Notes under the pieces: model-generated
What the model was told of the DNA's origin: nothing
Seen by the model: only the letters and a program-made list of their open reading frames with translations
The model's database searches: none
Translations under genes and position numbers: made by a program
Source of the DNA: Pseudanabaena cinerea FACHB-1277
GTDB taxonomy: Bacteria; Cyanobacteriota; Cyanobacteriia; Pseudanabaenales; Pseudanabaenaceae
Reading direction: 5' to 3'
NCBI RefSeq assembly: GCF_014696345.1
Contig: NZ_JACJPY010000006.1
Location: 52,301-116,300 of the forward strand
DNA: 64,000 bases
In this document: in pieces, positions 25,523 to 33,658 of the stretch
Layout: every line of letters begins with the position of its first letter
Numbering within the stretch: position 1 is the stretch's first letter

Positions 25523-25760
25523 ATGTTAGCCTCCGAACCCTCCTTAATAATCGACATTTCCGAAGCCCAATTGCAACTACTTCACTTACTCGATCTAGCG
25601 ATCGCAGCTACCCGAAATAGTTATTACCCAAGGCGATCAGCCCGTAGCTCGACTAGTATCCATTGCCCCCAAGCGATCGCTATTTGGTAGCGACAAAGGT
25701 AAAATATTCATGTCCGATGACTTTGATGCCCCCTTGCCAGAGTTTGAGGAATATTCATAA
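25523..25760 (+). pseudogene. Phd/YefM-type antitoxin, frameshifted
   Basis: The frame begins MLASEPSLIIDISEAQLQLL followed by HLLDLAIAA, the start of a cyanobacterial Phd-like antitoxin. It then shifts by one base at about 25612-25615. In the next frame the rest of the family reads cleanly as EIVITQGDQPVARLVSIAPK, then LFGSDKGKIFMSDDFDAPLP and EFEEYS to a TAA at 25758. The total length is 3n+1, consistent with a single inserted base. The toxin that normally follows is absent, and the next genes form a separate antitoxin/PIN pair. Confidence 0.8.
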
Positions 25761-25782
25761 TTGATAATTCGTAATTGAATAT

Positions 25783-26031
25783 ATGAAAACCATACCTGTA
25801 GATAGACTCACCACCAATTTTATCAACCTACTGGAAGAAATCGCCACCACAGGAGACCCCATCGAACTTGACTGGCAAGGCAAACGCTTCCAAATATCAC
25901 CAGTAACACCCAAAAATATAGCCACAAATAGGCTAGACAATTTAGTAAGACGACCAAATGTTATCATTGGCGACCCAGAAGACCTAGTAAGCATTTCTTG
26001 GGAACATGAACTCAACCTCGATCTACCTTGA
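25783..26031 (+). CDS. Phd-like antitoxin of PIN module
   Basis: An 82-residue protein beginning MKTIPVDRLTTNFINLLEEI and continuing GDPIELDWQGKRFQISPV, the layout of Phd-like antitoxins: an N-terminal DNA-binding part, then an acidic toxin-binding tail (DPEDLVSISWEHELNLDLP). It overlaps the PIN toxin gene by 26 bp, so the two are translated together. Confidence 0.82.
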   Translation: MKTIPVDRLTTNFINLLEEIATTGDPIELDWQGKRFQISPVTPKNIATNRLDNLVRRPNVIIGDPEDLVSISWEHELNLDLP

Positions 26032-26395
26032 TACCCATGTCATTATTTGGCTCTATGTTGACGAGCGAAACAAACTGAGCAACTTTGCCCAGTCCATTAT
26101 TTCCCAAAACTACGATCTCATCTGTTCCCCATTAGTGAAACTAGAGCTACAGTACCTATACGAAATAGGCAGAATTACAGATTCGCCAAACCTAATTTTG
26201 ACAGATCTTGCTAATCGTATTGGCTTGCGCCTATGCGATAAAAGTTTTATTGAAATTATTAACTGCGCCCTATCGATTACATGGATTCGTGATGTTTTTG
26301 ATCGCCTCATCGTCGCAAACGCAATGGTTAACGAAAATATCCTACTAAGCAAAGACCATAAAATCCTTGAAAATTACACCCATGCGAGATGGTAG
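26006..26395 (+). CDS. PIN-domain toxin (VapC-like)
   Basis: A 129-residue PIN ribonuclease. The acidic active-site positions are recognisable in IYLDTHVIIWLY, VKLELQYLYEIG, WIRDVFDRLIVA and LLSKDHKIL. It starts inside the antitoxin gene. The module ends two bases before the second copy of the 132-bp direct repeat, so recombination between the repeats would remove it as a unit. Confidence 0.88.
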   Translation: MNSTSIYLDTHVIIWLYVDERNKLSNFAQSIISQNYDLICSPLVKLELQYLYEIGRITDSPNLILTDLANRIGLRLCDKSFIEIINCALSITWIRDVFDRLIVANAMVNENILLSKDHKILENYTHARW

Positions 26396-26397
26396 GA

Positions 26398-26529
26398 ATG
26401 TTCATAGCAAATATCCTGAGCCAATTAACCTGATCATAACACTTTGATTTTCTATGCGATCGCCTATATGCAGGTAAATGTAAAATAATAATGATGCTAT
26501 CCTAAATCCTAGCTGTTAACTCACAAAGT
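26398..26529. repeat. 132-bp direct repeat, copy 2
   Basis: Second copy of the repeat at 25390-25521. Directly after it an ATG (26530) opens only a 19-codon frame. From there to 26787 I see no convincing gene: a minus-strand frame at 26597-26833 ending in a Thr-Ala-Ser-Phe-Ala-Asn segment could be an old coding relic, but I do not recognise it. Confidence 0.92.
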
Positions 26530-26787
26530 AATGGCTTCCATTCCAGCTATATGCGACAGTTTACAGAATTTGCAGTTAGCTAAGAACTGATATTTGTCAC
26601 AAAGTAGTTCCTTCACAACGTACTTTATTTGCAAAAGATGCCGTGCGATCGCTAATATTGAGAATATCAGTGATCATAATACTTCCATTCAACTCTTCTT
26701 TGCTGGGATGATAGCCTTGATTTTGGGCATGGGTATCCATAAAACGAGACATTTGTTGCAACTGAAATATTTCAAAAGTATCTATGA

Positions 26788-27114
26788 CTGTTACCCCTAG
26801 CTGTATTAACCAAAACGAATAATCCCGAAGCAATCTTAAGACAAGTTGCCAACCAAATCGAAAATATTAAGGACAAGCAAGTTCAAAGTACCGTAGCTGC
26901 TTCGACCGCTATAATATCTGGCATAGCCCTAAATAAAGAAATCATTCAAAGATTATTGAGGAGCGAAATAATGAAGGAATCAGTAATTTATCAAGATATC
27001 TTGCTAGAAGGTGAGGCTAAAGGAAAAGCTAAAGGCAAGGCTGAAGGTAAATCTGAAACCGCTAATCACATTGCTCAAAATATGCTGCGTTCCAATGTTT
27101 CCATAGTCCTCTAG
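26788..27114 (+). pseudogene. Rpn/DUF4351-type nuclease-transposase, 5'-truncated
   Basis: An uninterrupted frame of about 108 codons without a suitable start. It reads LLPLAVLTKTNNPEAILRQV and then helical sequence, followed by the low-complexity stretch EGEAKGKAKGKAEGKSE. This is the C-terminal third of the Rpn-family recombination-promoting nucleases (PD-(D/E)XK transposase-like) abundant in cyanobacteria. The N-terminal nuclease part is missing, and the DNA before 26788 is unrelated. An internal ATG (26971) could at most give a short peptide. Confidence 0.72.
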
Positions 27115-27154
27115 CTAGAGGTATAGTAACGCTACGATTAAGATAAAATTCTAA

Positions 27155-28156
<1,002 letters not shown>

Positions 28157-28225
28157 GGTTGCGAGGATGGACGCAAAGCGTCACCCTCAAAATTTCTATG
28201 GATATATCATGATTGACCAAAGATC

Positions 28226-28296
28226 CCCCTCAATCTCCCTTACCAAGGGAAAAGAATTTTCTTCTCCCCCCTTCACAAGGGGGGCTGGGGGGGATC
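28226..28296. repeat. C-run/G-run interspersed repeat
   Basis: Contains CCCCCTCAATCTCCCTTACC, then an A+T stretch, then CTCCCCCCTTCACAAGGGGG followed by a G-run. This is a type of interspersed, partly palindromic element found in many cyanobacterial intergenic regions. It overlaps the artificially extended 5' end of the hemW frame, which argues for the downstream hemW start. Confidence 0.65.
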
Positions 28297-28316
28297 GTAA
28301 CCTTGAAAAGCAGGCT

Positions 28317-29489
28317 ATGCGATCGCCCAGTTCCCTATACCTGCATATTCCCTTTTGCAAGCGGCGCTGTTTCTATTGCGACTTTGCGATCACCACAGGC
28401 GGCGATCGCCTAAAAGAAGAATATGTCAAGGCACTCTGTCAAGAACTGGCACTCACAGCCGCAATCCAGCCGCCGCCAGCACCCTTACAAACGATCTTTT
28501 TTGGGGGAGGTACGCCGTCTTTGCTGAACGTGGAGCAGATGGCGCAAATCTTTGAGGCAATTACTCAATATTGGGCGATCGCCCCTGATGCCGAAATTTC
28601 CCTTGAGGCAAATCCTGATACGGTCAGCCTTGCGAGTTTACAGGGATATCGATCTTTGGGGATTAATCGCATTAGCTTAGGCGCACAGGCTTTTCAGGAG
28701 AATCTATTGGCGATATGCGGCAGGGGGCATGGCGTACAGCAAATTTATAGCGCGGTGGATTTAATTAAACAGGCGGGATTTGTGAACTTCAGCTTAGATT
28801 TAATTTCAGGACTGCCCGATCAAACCTTGGCGGATTGGCAATTTTCACTGCAAGAGGCGATCGCCTTACAACCTAAGCATCTATCTGTTTACGATCTCAC
28901 CATTGAGGAGGGAACTGCCTTTGGCAAGCGTTATGAAGCAGGAAGTCAGCCTTTACCCAAGGAATCCCATACGGTGGAGATGTATCTAGCTGCCCATGAA
29001 CTATTGACGGGGTTGGGATATGAACATTATGAGATTTCCAACTATGGGCAAGCGGGTTATCAAGCAAAACATAATTTGGTCTATTGGCACAATCAAGAGT
29101 TCTACGGTGTGGGCATGGGCGCGACTAGTTATATTGATCGCCAACGCATTGACCGTCCGCGCAAGATGCGTGCATATTTAGAAGCGATCGCTGCCTGGTC
29201 TGATGGTGGTACAGGATTTACCTCGCCAAGGGTGACGGATGCCGAAGCCTTAATGGATACCTTGATGCAGGGGTTGCGGTTGGCTGAAGGTTTGAGTTTA
29301 AAGGCTTTGCAAGAACGCTACGGATTAGAATTAGGCGATCGCGTTTTGGACTGTCTAGAAAAATACCAATCGCAACAATGGGTGAATTTGATTGAGAATG
29401 CTGACGATATGCAGATTAAACTCACCATTCCCACAGGCTGGCTATTTTCCAATGTGATTATTGAAGATTTGTATAATATTTTGCTTTAA
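28317..29489 (+). CDS. hemW: Radical SAM heme chaperone HemW
   Basis: A radical SAM protein of the coproporphyrinogen-dehydrogenase-like family now known as HemW, a haem-binding chaperone. The [4Fe-4S] motif C-x3-C-x2-C is CKRRCFYC at residues 14-21, followed by FFGGGTPSLL and the HemN-like C-terminal domain. The frame is open from 28167, but the first 50 codons come from an interspersed repeat, whereas the ATG at 28317 gives the family's usual start (LYLHIPFC). It is not a true HemN, since the N-terminal Cys motif of HemN is absent. It lies downstream of por, so both act on tetrapyrroles. Confidence 0.92.
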   Translation: MRSPSSLYLHIPFCKRRCFYCDFAITTGGDRLKEEYVKALCQELALTAAIQPPPAPLQTIFFGGGTPSLLNVEQMAQIFEAITQYWAIAPDAEISLEANPDTVSLASLQGYRSLGINRISLGAQAFQENLLAICGRGHGVQQIYSAVDLIKQAGFVNFSLDLISGLPDQTLADWQFSLQEAIALQPKHLSVYDLTIEEGTAFGKRYEAGSQPLPKESHTVEMYLAAHELLTGLGYEHYEISNYGQAGYQAKHNLVYWHNQEFYGVGMGATSYIDRQRIDRPRKMRAYLEAIAAWSDGGTGFTSPRVTDAEALMDTLMQGLRLAEGLSLKALQERYGLELGDRVLDCLEKYQSQQWVNLIENADDMQIKLTIPTGWLFSNVIIEDLYNILL

Positions 29490-29556
29490 GGTCATCGCTA
29501 AAAATAGGACTAGACAGGGCAGAAAATTTGAGCAGTAGGCAAAACGAGCAAACAAC

Positions 29557-29602
29557 TCACCGAAGCTCAAGCTTTATTGCAGCAATAGCGCGGCTTCGGT
29601 GA
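29557..29602. terminator. Hairpin between convergent genes
   Basis: TCACCGAAGC (29557-29566) and GCTTCGGTGA (29593-29602) are perfect inverted repeats around a 26-base loop that itself contains ATTGCAGCAAT. It lies 68 bp after hemW and 21 bp before the end of the convergent desaturase-like gene. There is no strong T-run, so a bidirectional terminator is only a suggestion. Confidence 0.45.
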
Positions 29603-29622
29603 ATTGCCTAATGGCTAAGCAT

Positions 29623-30147
29623 TTAAGCATTTAATGGCTTTGACTTAAACCTGCGGCGCACATAGCGCAAAAAGGTCAGCCACTTTTGAGCAGGATAATC
29701 GTAAAATGAGAAGATGTCACCATAGGCGGCAAAGGCATTTTGATGGTGCAGCCAGTGACGCTCAGGGGTGGTGATAAATAGAGAATCGCAGCAATTTTTG
29801 ATCAAGGGTGGGGTCTGCCAATCGAGAATAGAAACGTGCCGCCACACCACATGAAACTCACCCAAAGCCAACCCAATCACAGAGCCAATTGGCGACAACT
29901 GCCATAGCCAAGGAATAAATATAAAATATGGTAATGCACCTAAAATCCCATCTAACAATACCAACGGATTTCTAGTCAGAACTGCATAGTGCAGAAAGCT
30001 ACGGTTTTTACCATGATGCACAATTGAATGAAACTTTCCAAATACGTGTTCAGGCACATGATAGAAAAACGTGGAGAAGAAGTCACCCAATAGCAATAGT
30101 AGCAAGGTTGCCGCGATCGCCTTGCCAAGCTCTAAAGTAAATTCCAA
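29623..30147 (-). CDS. Sterol-desaturase/fatty-acid-hydroxylase superfamily protein
   Basis: A 174-residue membrane protein with the His clusters of the di-iron hydroxylase family: FFYHVPEH (residues about 28-35), HSIVHHGKNRSFLH (about 40-53), and HWLHH near residue 131. Hydrophobic segments at about 8-27 and 62-100 fit two membrane spans. The protein is short for the superfamily, so it is a minimal version. It probably hydroxylates or desaturates a lipid or carotenoid in the membrane; the substrate is unknown. Confidence 0.82.
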   Translation of the reverse strand: MEFTLELGKAIAATLLLLLLGDFFSTFFYHVPEHVFGKFHSIVHHGKNRSFLHYAVLTRNPLVLLDGILGALPYFIFIPWLWQLSPIGSVIGLALGEFHVVWRHVSILDWQTPPLIKNCCDSLFITTPERHWLHHQNAFAAYGDIFSFYDYPAQKWLTFLRYVRRRFKSKPLNA

Positions 30148-30242
30148 ATTAGATCCTCACAACTTGCTAGAGCTTAGAAGATCAAGTTAAAGATAGATTT
30201 ATGGTGGGATTATTTTAAACTTATAGATAAATTATAGGATGG

Positions 30243-30668
30243 TTAAGAAATACTAGAAGCAAGGCGATCGCTCAAAAAACGATACCAGCCCGAAGCTATA
30301 TCTATATCTGTAAATCGAATGCTGGGCATCTCTCCCGACTTCAGCACAAGTTCGATGCTAATTTGTTTAGCATTTAAAGGAAATTCGGCATCTTTTGCGT
30401 CATAAAACTGATTATCGATGCGAAACCTGATTCTCGCAATATCTTGAAAAGTTACGGTTTGCGTATTTTTGAGACCTTTACGGGTGGGCTGTCCCCATGT
30501 GAGGCGATCGCCCTGCTGTCCTAATACGGCATAGATGTCATATTTATGCCGTTCAAATTTTTCTGCCCATTGTTTATAAAATTCAATTTTCTGGTATTCA
30601 TTCCAGCCAGACCAAGCCAGCCCAAAAAATGCCACTAACAAAGGCAACCACAATAATCCACGTTCCAT
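30243..30668 (-). CDS. Conserved-type membrane-anchored hypothetical protein
   Basis: A 141-residue protein with one N-terminal hydrophobic helix (LLWLPLLVAFFGLAW, residues about 5-19) and a soluble remainder of mixed alpha/beta type with no motif that I recognise. The region QTVTFQDIARIRFRIDNQFY could form a beta-sandwich. It looks like a small cytoplasmic-membrane-anchored protein. Transcription is solo, and the gene is separated from the desaturase-like gene by about 95 bp. Confidence 0.7.
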   Translation of the reverse strand: MERGLLWLPLLVAFFGLAWSGWNEYQKIEFYKQWAEKFERHKYDIYAVLGQQGDRLTWGQPTRKGLKNTQTVTFQDIARIRFRIDNQFYDAKDAEFPLNAKQISIELVLKSGEMPSIRFTDIDIASGWYRFLSDRLASSIS

Positions 30669-30705
30669 AAAATTTGCAATATGTTTCTATTTTACTTATA
30701 GCGGT

Positions 30706-30738
30706 TTTGCGCCAACTTTGCGCCAACTTTGCGCCAAT
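30706..30738. repeat. Three tandem 11-bp units
   Basis: TTTGCGCCAAC occurs three times head to tail (the last ends in T rather than C). It is located between the hypothetical gene and the tRNA gene, upstream of the former. The function is unknown; it may be replication slippage. Confidence 0.85.
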
Positions 30739-30844
30739 AAAGCTCTATACAACTACGGTAAGAAACAAACAAAATACCTACAGCAGCAGATTGATAAATA
30801 AATGGCTATGCTCTATTTACTGAATATAACGTTACTAAATATAA

Positions 30845-30918
30845 CGAGTATGGAGGGACTCGAACCCCCGACCCTCAGAACCGGAATCTGATGCTCTATC
30901 CAACTGAGCTACATACCC
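30845..30918 (-). tRNA. trnR-CCG: tRNA-Arg(CCG)
   Basis: Read on the minus strand, the gene folds into a normal cloverleaf. The acceptor is GGGTATG with CATACTC (one G-T pair), the D arm contains GCTCAGTTGGATAGAGC, and the anticodon stem is TCAGA/TCTGA around the loop TTCCGGT. The T arm is GGGGG/CCCTC with loop TTCGAGT. The anticodon CCG decodes CGG as arginine. CCA is not encoded, as is common in cyanobacteria. Confidence 0.96.
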
Positions 30919-31168
30919 AAAATTTTTTCATAGTATAGCACTTTTCACAGCAACCAATCAAAAAATTTATAACAGCAACAACAACGCTTAGCGCTCAAAC
31001 CTGACCCTCAGAGATTTGTCAAGCGTTCTCAAGCATCATTTTACAAATTTTTTGGTTCTTCAGAGGTCAAAAAACGCACCCACTTGCCCTCTGGACTTAG
31101 GATTTTTGAACCTATTGGCAAAATTAACAGTCAAAATATCCATACAAAGTCCCATAATTGGGTTGCTG

Positions 31169-31792
31169 ATGTTTAATACAGTCACTACTCATATCAAACA
31201 CCATAACCCTCCTAATCTGGGCGTTGATCCAGATCTGAGCTTAGTGCAAGCTTGCTTGCAGGGTGACTCCTATGCTTTTAAAAAGCTATATCAACGCCAC
31301 CATCAAAAAGTGCGATCAACCCTCTTTCAATTGTGCGGCTCCGATGGCTTAGATGATTTGGTGCAGGATGTGTTTTTGCGGGCATGGAAAGGGTTGCCCA
31401 AATTTCGCCAGACTGCCCAATTTGCCACATGGCTTTATCGGATTGCCTTTAACGTGGCAAGCGATCGCCGCAAAGTACTAGCAAAAATGCGATCGCAAAG
31501 TATATCCGTTGAAGATGAGCAGTTGGCAAACCTCGCTGATGTCGACCTTGGACGCAATTCCGACTATCAGCCTGCCCTCACCCAAATGCACTATCAAGAT
31601 CTGATGCAGCGTGGCTTGGCCCATCTTAGCGACGATCATCGCGCTGTCTTGGTACTCCACGATCTAGAGGAACTGCCCCAAAAGGAAATTGCCGAAATTT
31701 TGGCGATTCCTGTGGGAACCGTAAAATCACGGTTATTTCATGCCCGTAGTGCCATCAAAAAGTTTTTAGCAGCCCAAGGAGTTGAACTATGA
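31169..31792 (+). CDS. ECF-type RNA polymerase sigma factor
   Basis: A sigma-70 family protein with regions 2 and 4 only. Region 2 contains DLVQDVFLRAWKGLPKFRQT and FATWLYRIAFNVASDRRK; region 4 contains LPQKEIAEILAIPVGTVKSR, the DNA-binding HTH. The Met at 31169 is taken as start because the 51 upstream codons (from a TTG at 31016) look non-coding. It overlaps the anti-sigma gene by four bases (ATGA), and the two are followed by a Spy-like gene. It probably responds to an envelope or metal stress. Confidence 0.92.
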   Translation: MFNTVTTHIKHHNPPNLGVDPDLSLVQACLQGDSYAFKKLYQRHHQKVRSTLFQLCGSDGLDDLVQDVFLRAWKGLPKFRQTAQFATWLYRIAFNVASDRRKVLAKMRSQSISVEDEQLANLADVDLGRNSDYQPALTQMHYQDLMQRGLAHLSDDHRAVLVLHDLEELPQKEIAEILAIPVGTVKSRLFHARSAIKKFLAAQGVEL

Positions 31793-32262
31793 AAGATCGA
31801 AATTCTGATGAGTGTTTTGATAAAGATTTTGATAAGAACTTTGATGAAAGCTTTGATGATCCTAGTCATCAAAGTCTATTGGCTTTTATGAAACAAAACA
31901 AGCCGCTCGCCCCATCGGCGGATGCAGACTTTGAGCAGAGATTATTTGCAGAAATCAATAAATATCCCCAGCGATCGCCACAGCAGACTGCCCCTCAACC
32001 GCTTAAACGTTGGTTGCCGATGATGCTCATAATTCCCACAGCGATCGCCGCATTGGTTAGCTGGAATTGGATTAACGGGCGCAATCAATATCAAATGGCA
32101 ACTAATCAAATCAGTGATGCGGAGAAATTAGCGATCGAGCAGTCTCTAATTAATAGTTGGAATATGACCGAAGATAACACATTGCTCACTGCGAGTATCT
32201 CTAATGCAAGTGCAAAGGATGTACAGATTTTGCAGGATCTATCACCATTAGAATATGAGTAA
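31789..32262 (+). CDS. Anti-sigma factor, single-pass membrane protein
   Basis: A 157-residue protein with an Asp/Phe-rich cytoplasmic N-terminus, one membrane helix at about residues 80-98 (MMLIIPTAIAALVSWNWI) and a periplasmic tail. It is encoded with a four-base overlap after the ECF sigma gene, which is the standard arrangement for its membrane-bound inhibitor. No HxxxCxxC zinc motif is present, so it is not a ZAS-type anti-sigma factor. The tail ends DVQILQDLSPLEYE, resembling a DUF3379/zinc-finger-less group. Assignment rests on topology and synteny. Confidence 0.78.
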   Translation: MKDRNSDECFDKDFDKNFDESFDDPSHQSLLAFMKQNKPLAPSADADFEQRLFAEINKYPQRSPQQTAPQPLKRWLPMMLIIPTAIAALVSWNWINGRNQYQMATNQISDAEKLAIEQSLINSWNMTEDNTLLTASISNASAKDVQILQDLSPLEYE

Positions 32263-32274
32263 GGTAACAAAATT

Positions 32275-32919
32275 ATGTTTAAAATTATGTTTAAAATCTT
32301 TCAATCTAAATTCTTTCATGGCGCGGTTGCAGGTTTGGCGATCGCGACCAGTGGCGCAGTCTTTGCCATTAATACGAATATTAATGCAAATGTTAGTGCT
32401 AGTACTGATCTAAAAAATCAACTAATTGCAGAAGCAAATGCTAATCCAAACCCTAAGCCAGACATTCCACAACCTAATCTCGCCGAATCAAATCAATTTG
32501 CGGACTTGCCCCCTGAAGGTTTAGCTGAAAGTCCTAACCTATTGCCTTCGGGTAGGCTGCTTAAGCAATTAAATCTCTCTGATACTCAGTTGCAAAAGCT
32601 TAAGCAAATTAGCGATCGCGATCGCGATAGTTTGCGGGAAATGGGTCAAAAAGTGAAACAAGGGCATCGAGAACTGAGGGAGTTGTTGGCGAGTAGTGAG
32701 GGTAGTGATGCGATTCGGGCTAAGCATGGTCAGTTGCTAAACCTTCAAAAAGAGCTTCGTCAAAAACACTTTGAAAGAATGCTATCCATGCGCGAAATTC
32801 TTACACCTGAGCAGCGATCGCAGCTAAATCAGCTCATTCAAAAAAAACACCCTCGGCGCGATGGCATAAGGGAGCGTTTAGAAAAACGTCTTGATCGACG
32901 AGATCAGATTAATTCGTAG
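32275..32919 (+). CDS. Spy/CpxP-like periplasmic protein
   Basis: A 214-residue protein with an N-terminal hydrophobic export segment (about residues 15-32), then a disordered Asn/Pro region, and a long-helix Spy-like domain from about residue 98. It contains LNLSDTQLQKLKQISDRDR and the LTxxQ motif ILTPEQRSQLNQLI, ending in a Lys/Arg-rich tail. Spy and CpxP are periplasmic chaperones/sensors induced by envelope stress. Placement 12 bp after an ECF sigma/anti-sigma pair suggests that it is a target or signal partner of that pair. Confidence 0.85.
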   Translation: MFKIMFKIFQSKFFHGAVAGLAIATSGAVFAINTNINANVSASTDLKNQLIAEANANPNPKPDIPQPNLAESNQFADLPPEGLAESPNLLPSGRLLKQLNLSDTQLQKLKQISDRDRDSLREMGQKVKQGHRELRELLASSEGSDAIRAKHGQLLNLQKELRQKHFERMLSMREILTPEQRSQLNQLIQKKHPRRDGIRERLEKRLDRRDQINS

Positions 32920-32943
32920 TACCAAATCGAGAAAAGACCTACA

Positions 32944-33005
32944 AAGGTTGCCAAGCAGTACTAGTAAGAAGATGAAGGTAGCCAAGCAGTACTAGTAAGA
33001 AGATG
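32944..33005. repeat. Two tandem 31-bp repeats
   Basis: Two head-to-tail copies (32944-32974 and 32975-33005) of AAGGTTGCCAAGCAGTACTA followed by GTAAGAAGATG, differing at one base. They lie directly after the Spy-like gene and before its terminator. The role is unknown. Confidence 0.9.
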
Positions 33006-33027
33006 TTTGAAAAGTTTTAATCTATCC

Positions 33028-33056
33028 AAGCCCCCCTTTTTTAGGGGGGATTTTTT
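33028..33056 (+). terminator. Rho-independent terminator
   Basis: CCCCCCT, a T-rich loop, AGGGGGG, then a run of six T. This is a strong intrinsic terminator ending the sigma/anti-sigma/Spy transcript. Confidence 0.85.
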
Positions 33057-33152
33057 AATCTGCCTTTCGTAAGCTGGGTTAGGGGAAATCAATTAGTGTT
33101 TTTAACGAAAGTCAAGACTTTTCAAACAATCTCTAAGTCCCCATCAGTGATT

Positions 33153-33548
33153 CTATAAACTCTTTTTATAAGCAGCCCAGCCGCCTAAATCGGAAATATC
33201 CTTCCAATTAAACTTCTCAATTAATTCTTGAGGATAGAGAAAAGCCGTTAACACTTCGCCATCTTCCAAATAGACATCAGCAGGATACATATTGGGCGGC
33301 TCATTGCCAGCAAGATAATCAAACTCATCACTGGTCATTTCATACACTTCCCCAGGAATAGAAATACCACCAGTCTCAATCTCATAAATCGCAGGATGCC
33401 AACCATCTCCTGCGGCATGGAGGCGATAGCGGGGCTGAGTGTTTGCAGGGCGAATAAACTTTGCACCTTGGAGGTTGCCATGATCGGGCTGACCACGCAA
33501 TGCTGAACCACAGATAAATACTCGTCTCGTCCCGTTAGATGCTGTCAT
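33153..33548 (-). CDS. Gamma-glutamylcyclotransferase-like (allophanate-hydrolase C-terminal type)
   Basis: A 131-residue protein of the GGCT/AIG2 fold. The N-terminal loop VFICGSALRGQPDHGNL resembles the C-terminal domain of allophanate hydrolase (AtzF) more than classic GGCT (YGSNL). The central segment GGISIPGEVYEMTSDEFDYL and a C-terminal FNWKDISDLGGWAAY also fit. Members of this fold cyclise gamma-glutamyl amides or act on related amides, but the catalytic reaction here is unknown. It is transcribed alone. Confidence 0.75.
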   Translation of the reverse strand: MTASNGTRRVFICGSALRGQPDHGNLQGAKFIRPANTQPRYRLHAAGDGWHPAIYEIETGGISIPGEVYEMTSDEFDYLAGNEPPNMYPADVYLEDGEVLTAFLYPQELIEKFNWKDISDLGGWAAYKKSL

Positions 33549-33658
33549 ATAGTGATGCTTAGTAAAGCGATAAACTTTTATATATTACATTTAACCAATA
33601 GGTCTGCAACTCTACAATACCTAATTGACCGACGAAAGTGTGTGAAAATTCTTACGAA

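Noticed and set aside
26597..26833. A 78-codon minus-strand frame between the direct repeat and the Rpn relic.
   Set aside because: The composition is protein-like but I do not recognise it, and it overlaps the start of the Rpn relic; not claimed as a gene.
28167..28316. A 50-residue N-terminal extension of HemW.
   Set aside because: It is encoded by an interspersed C/G-run repeat, and the conserved protein begins at 28317.
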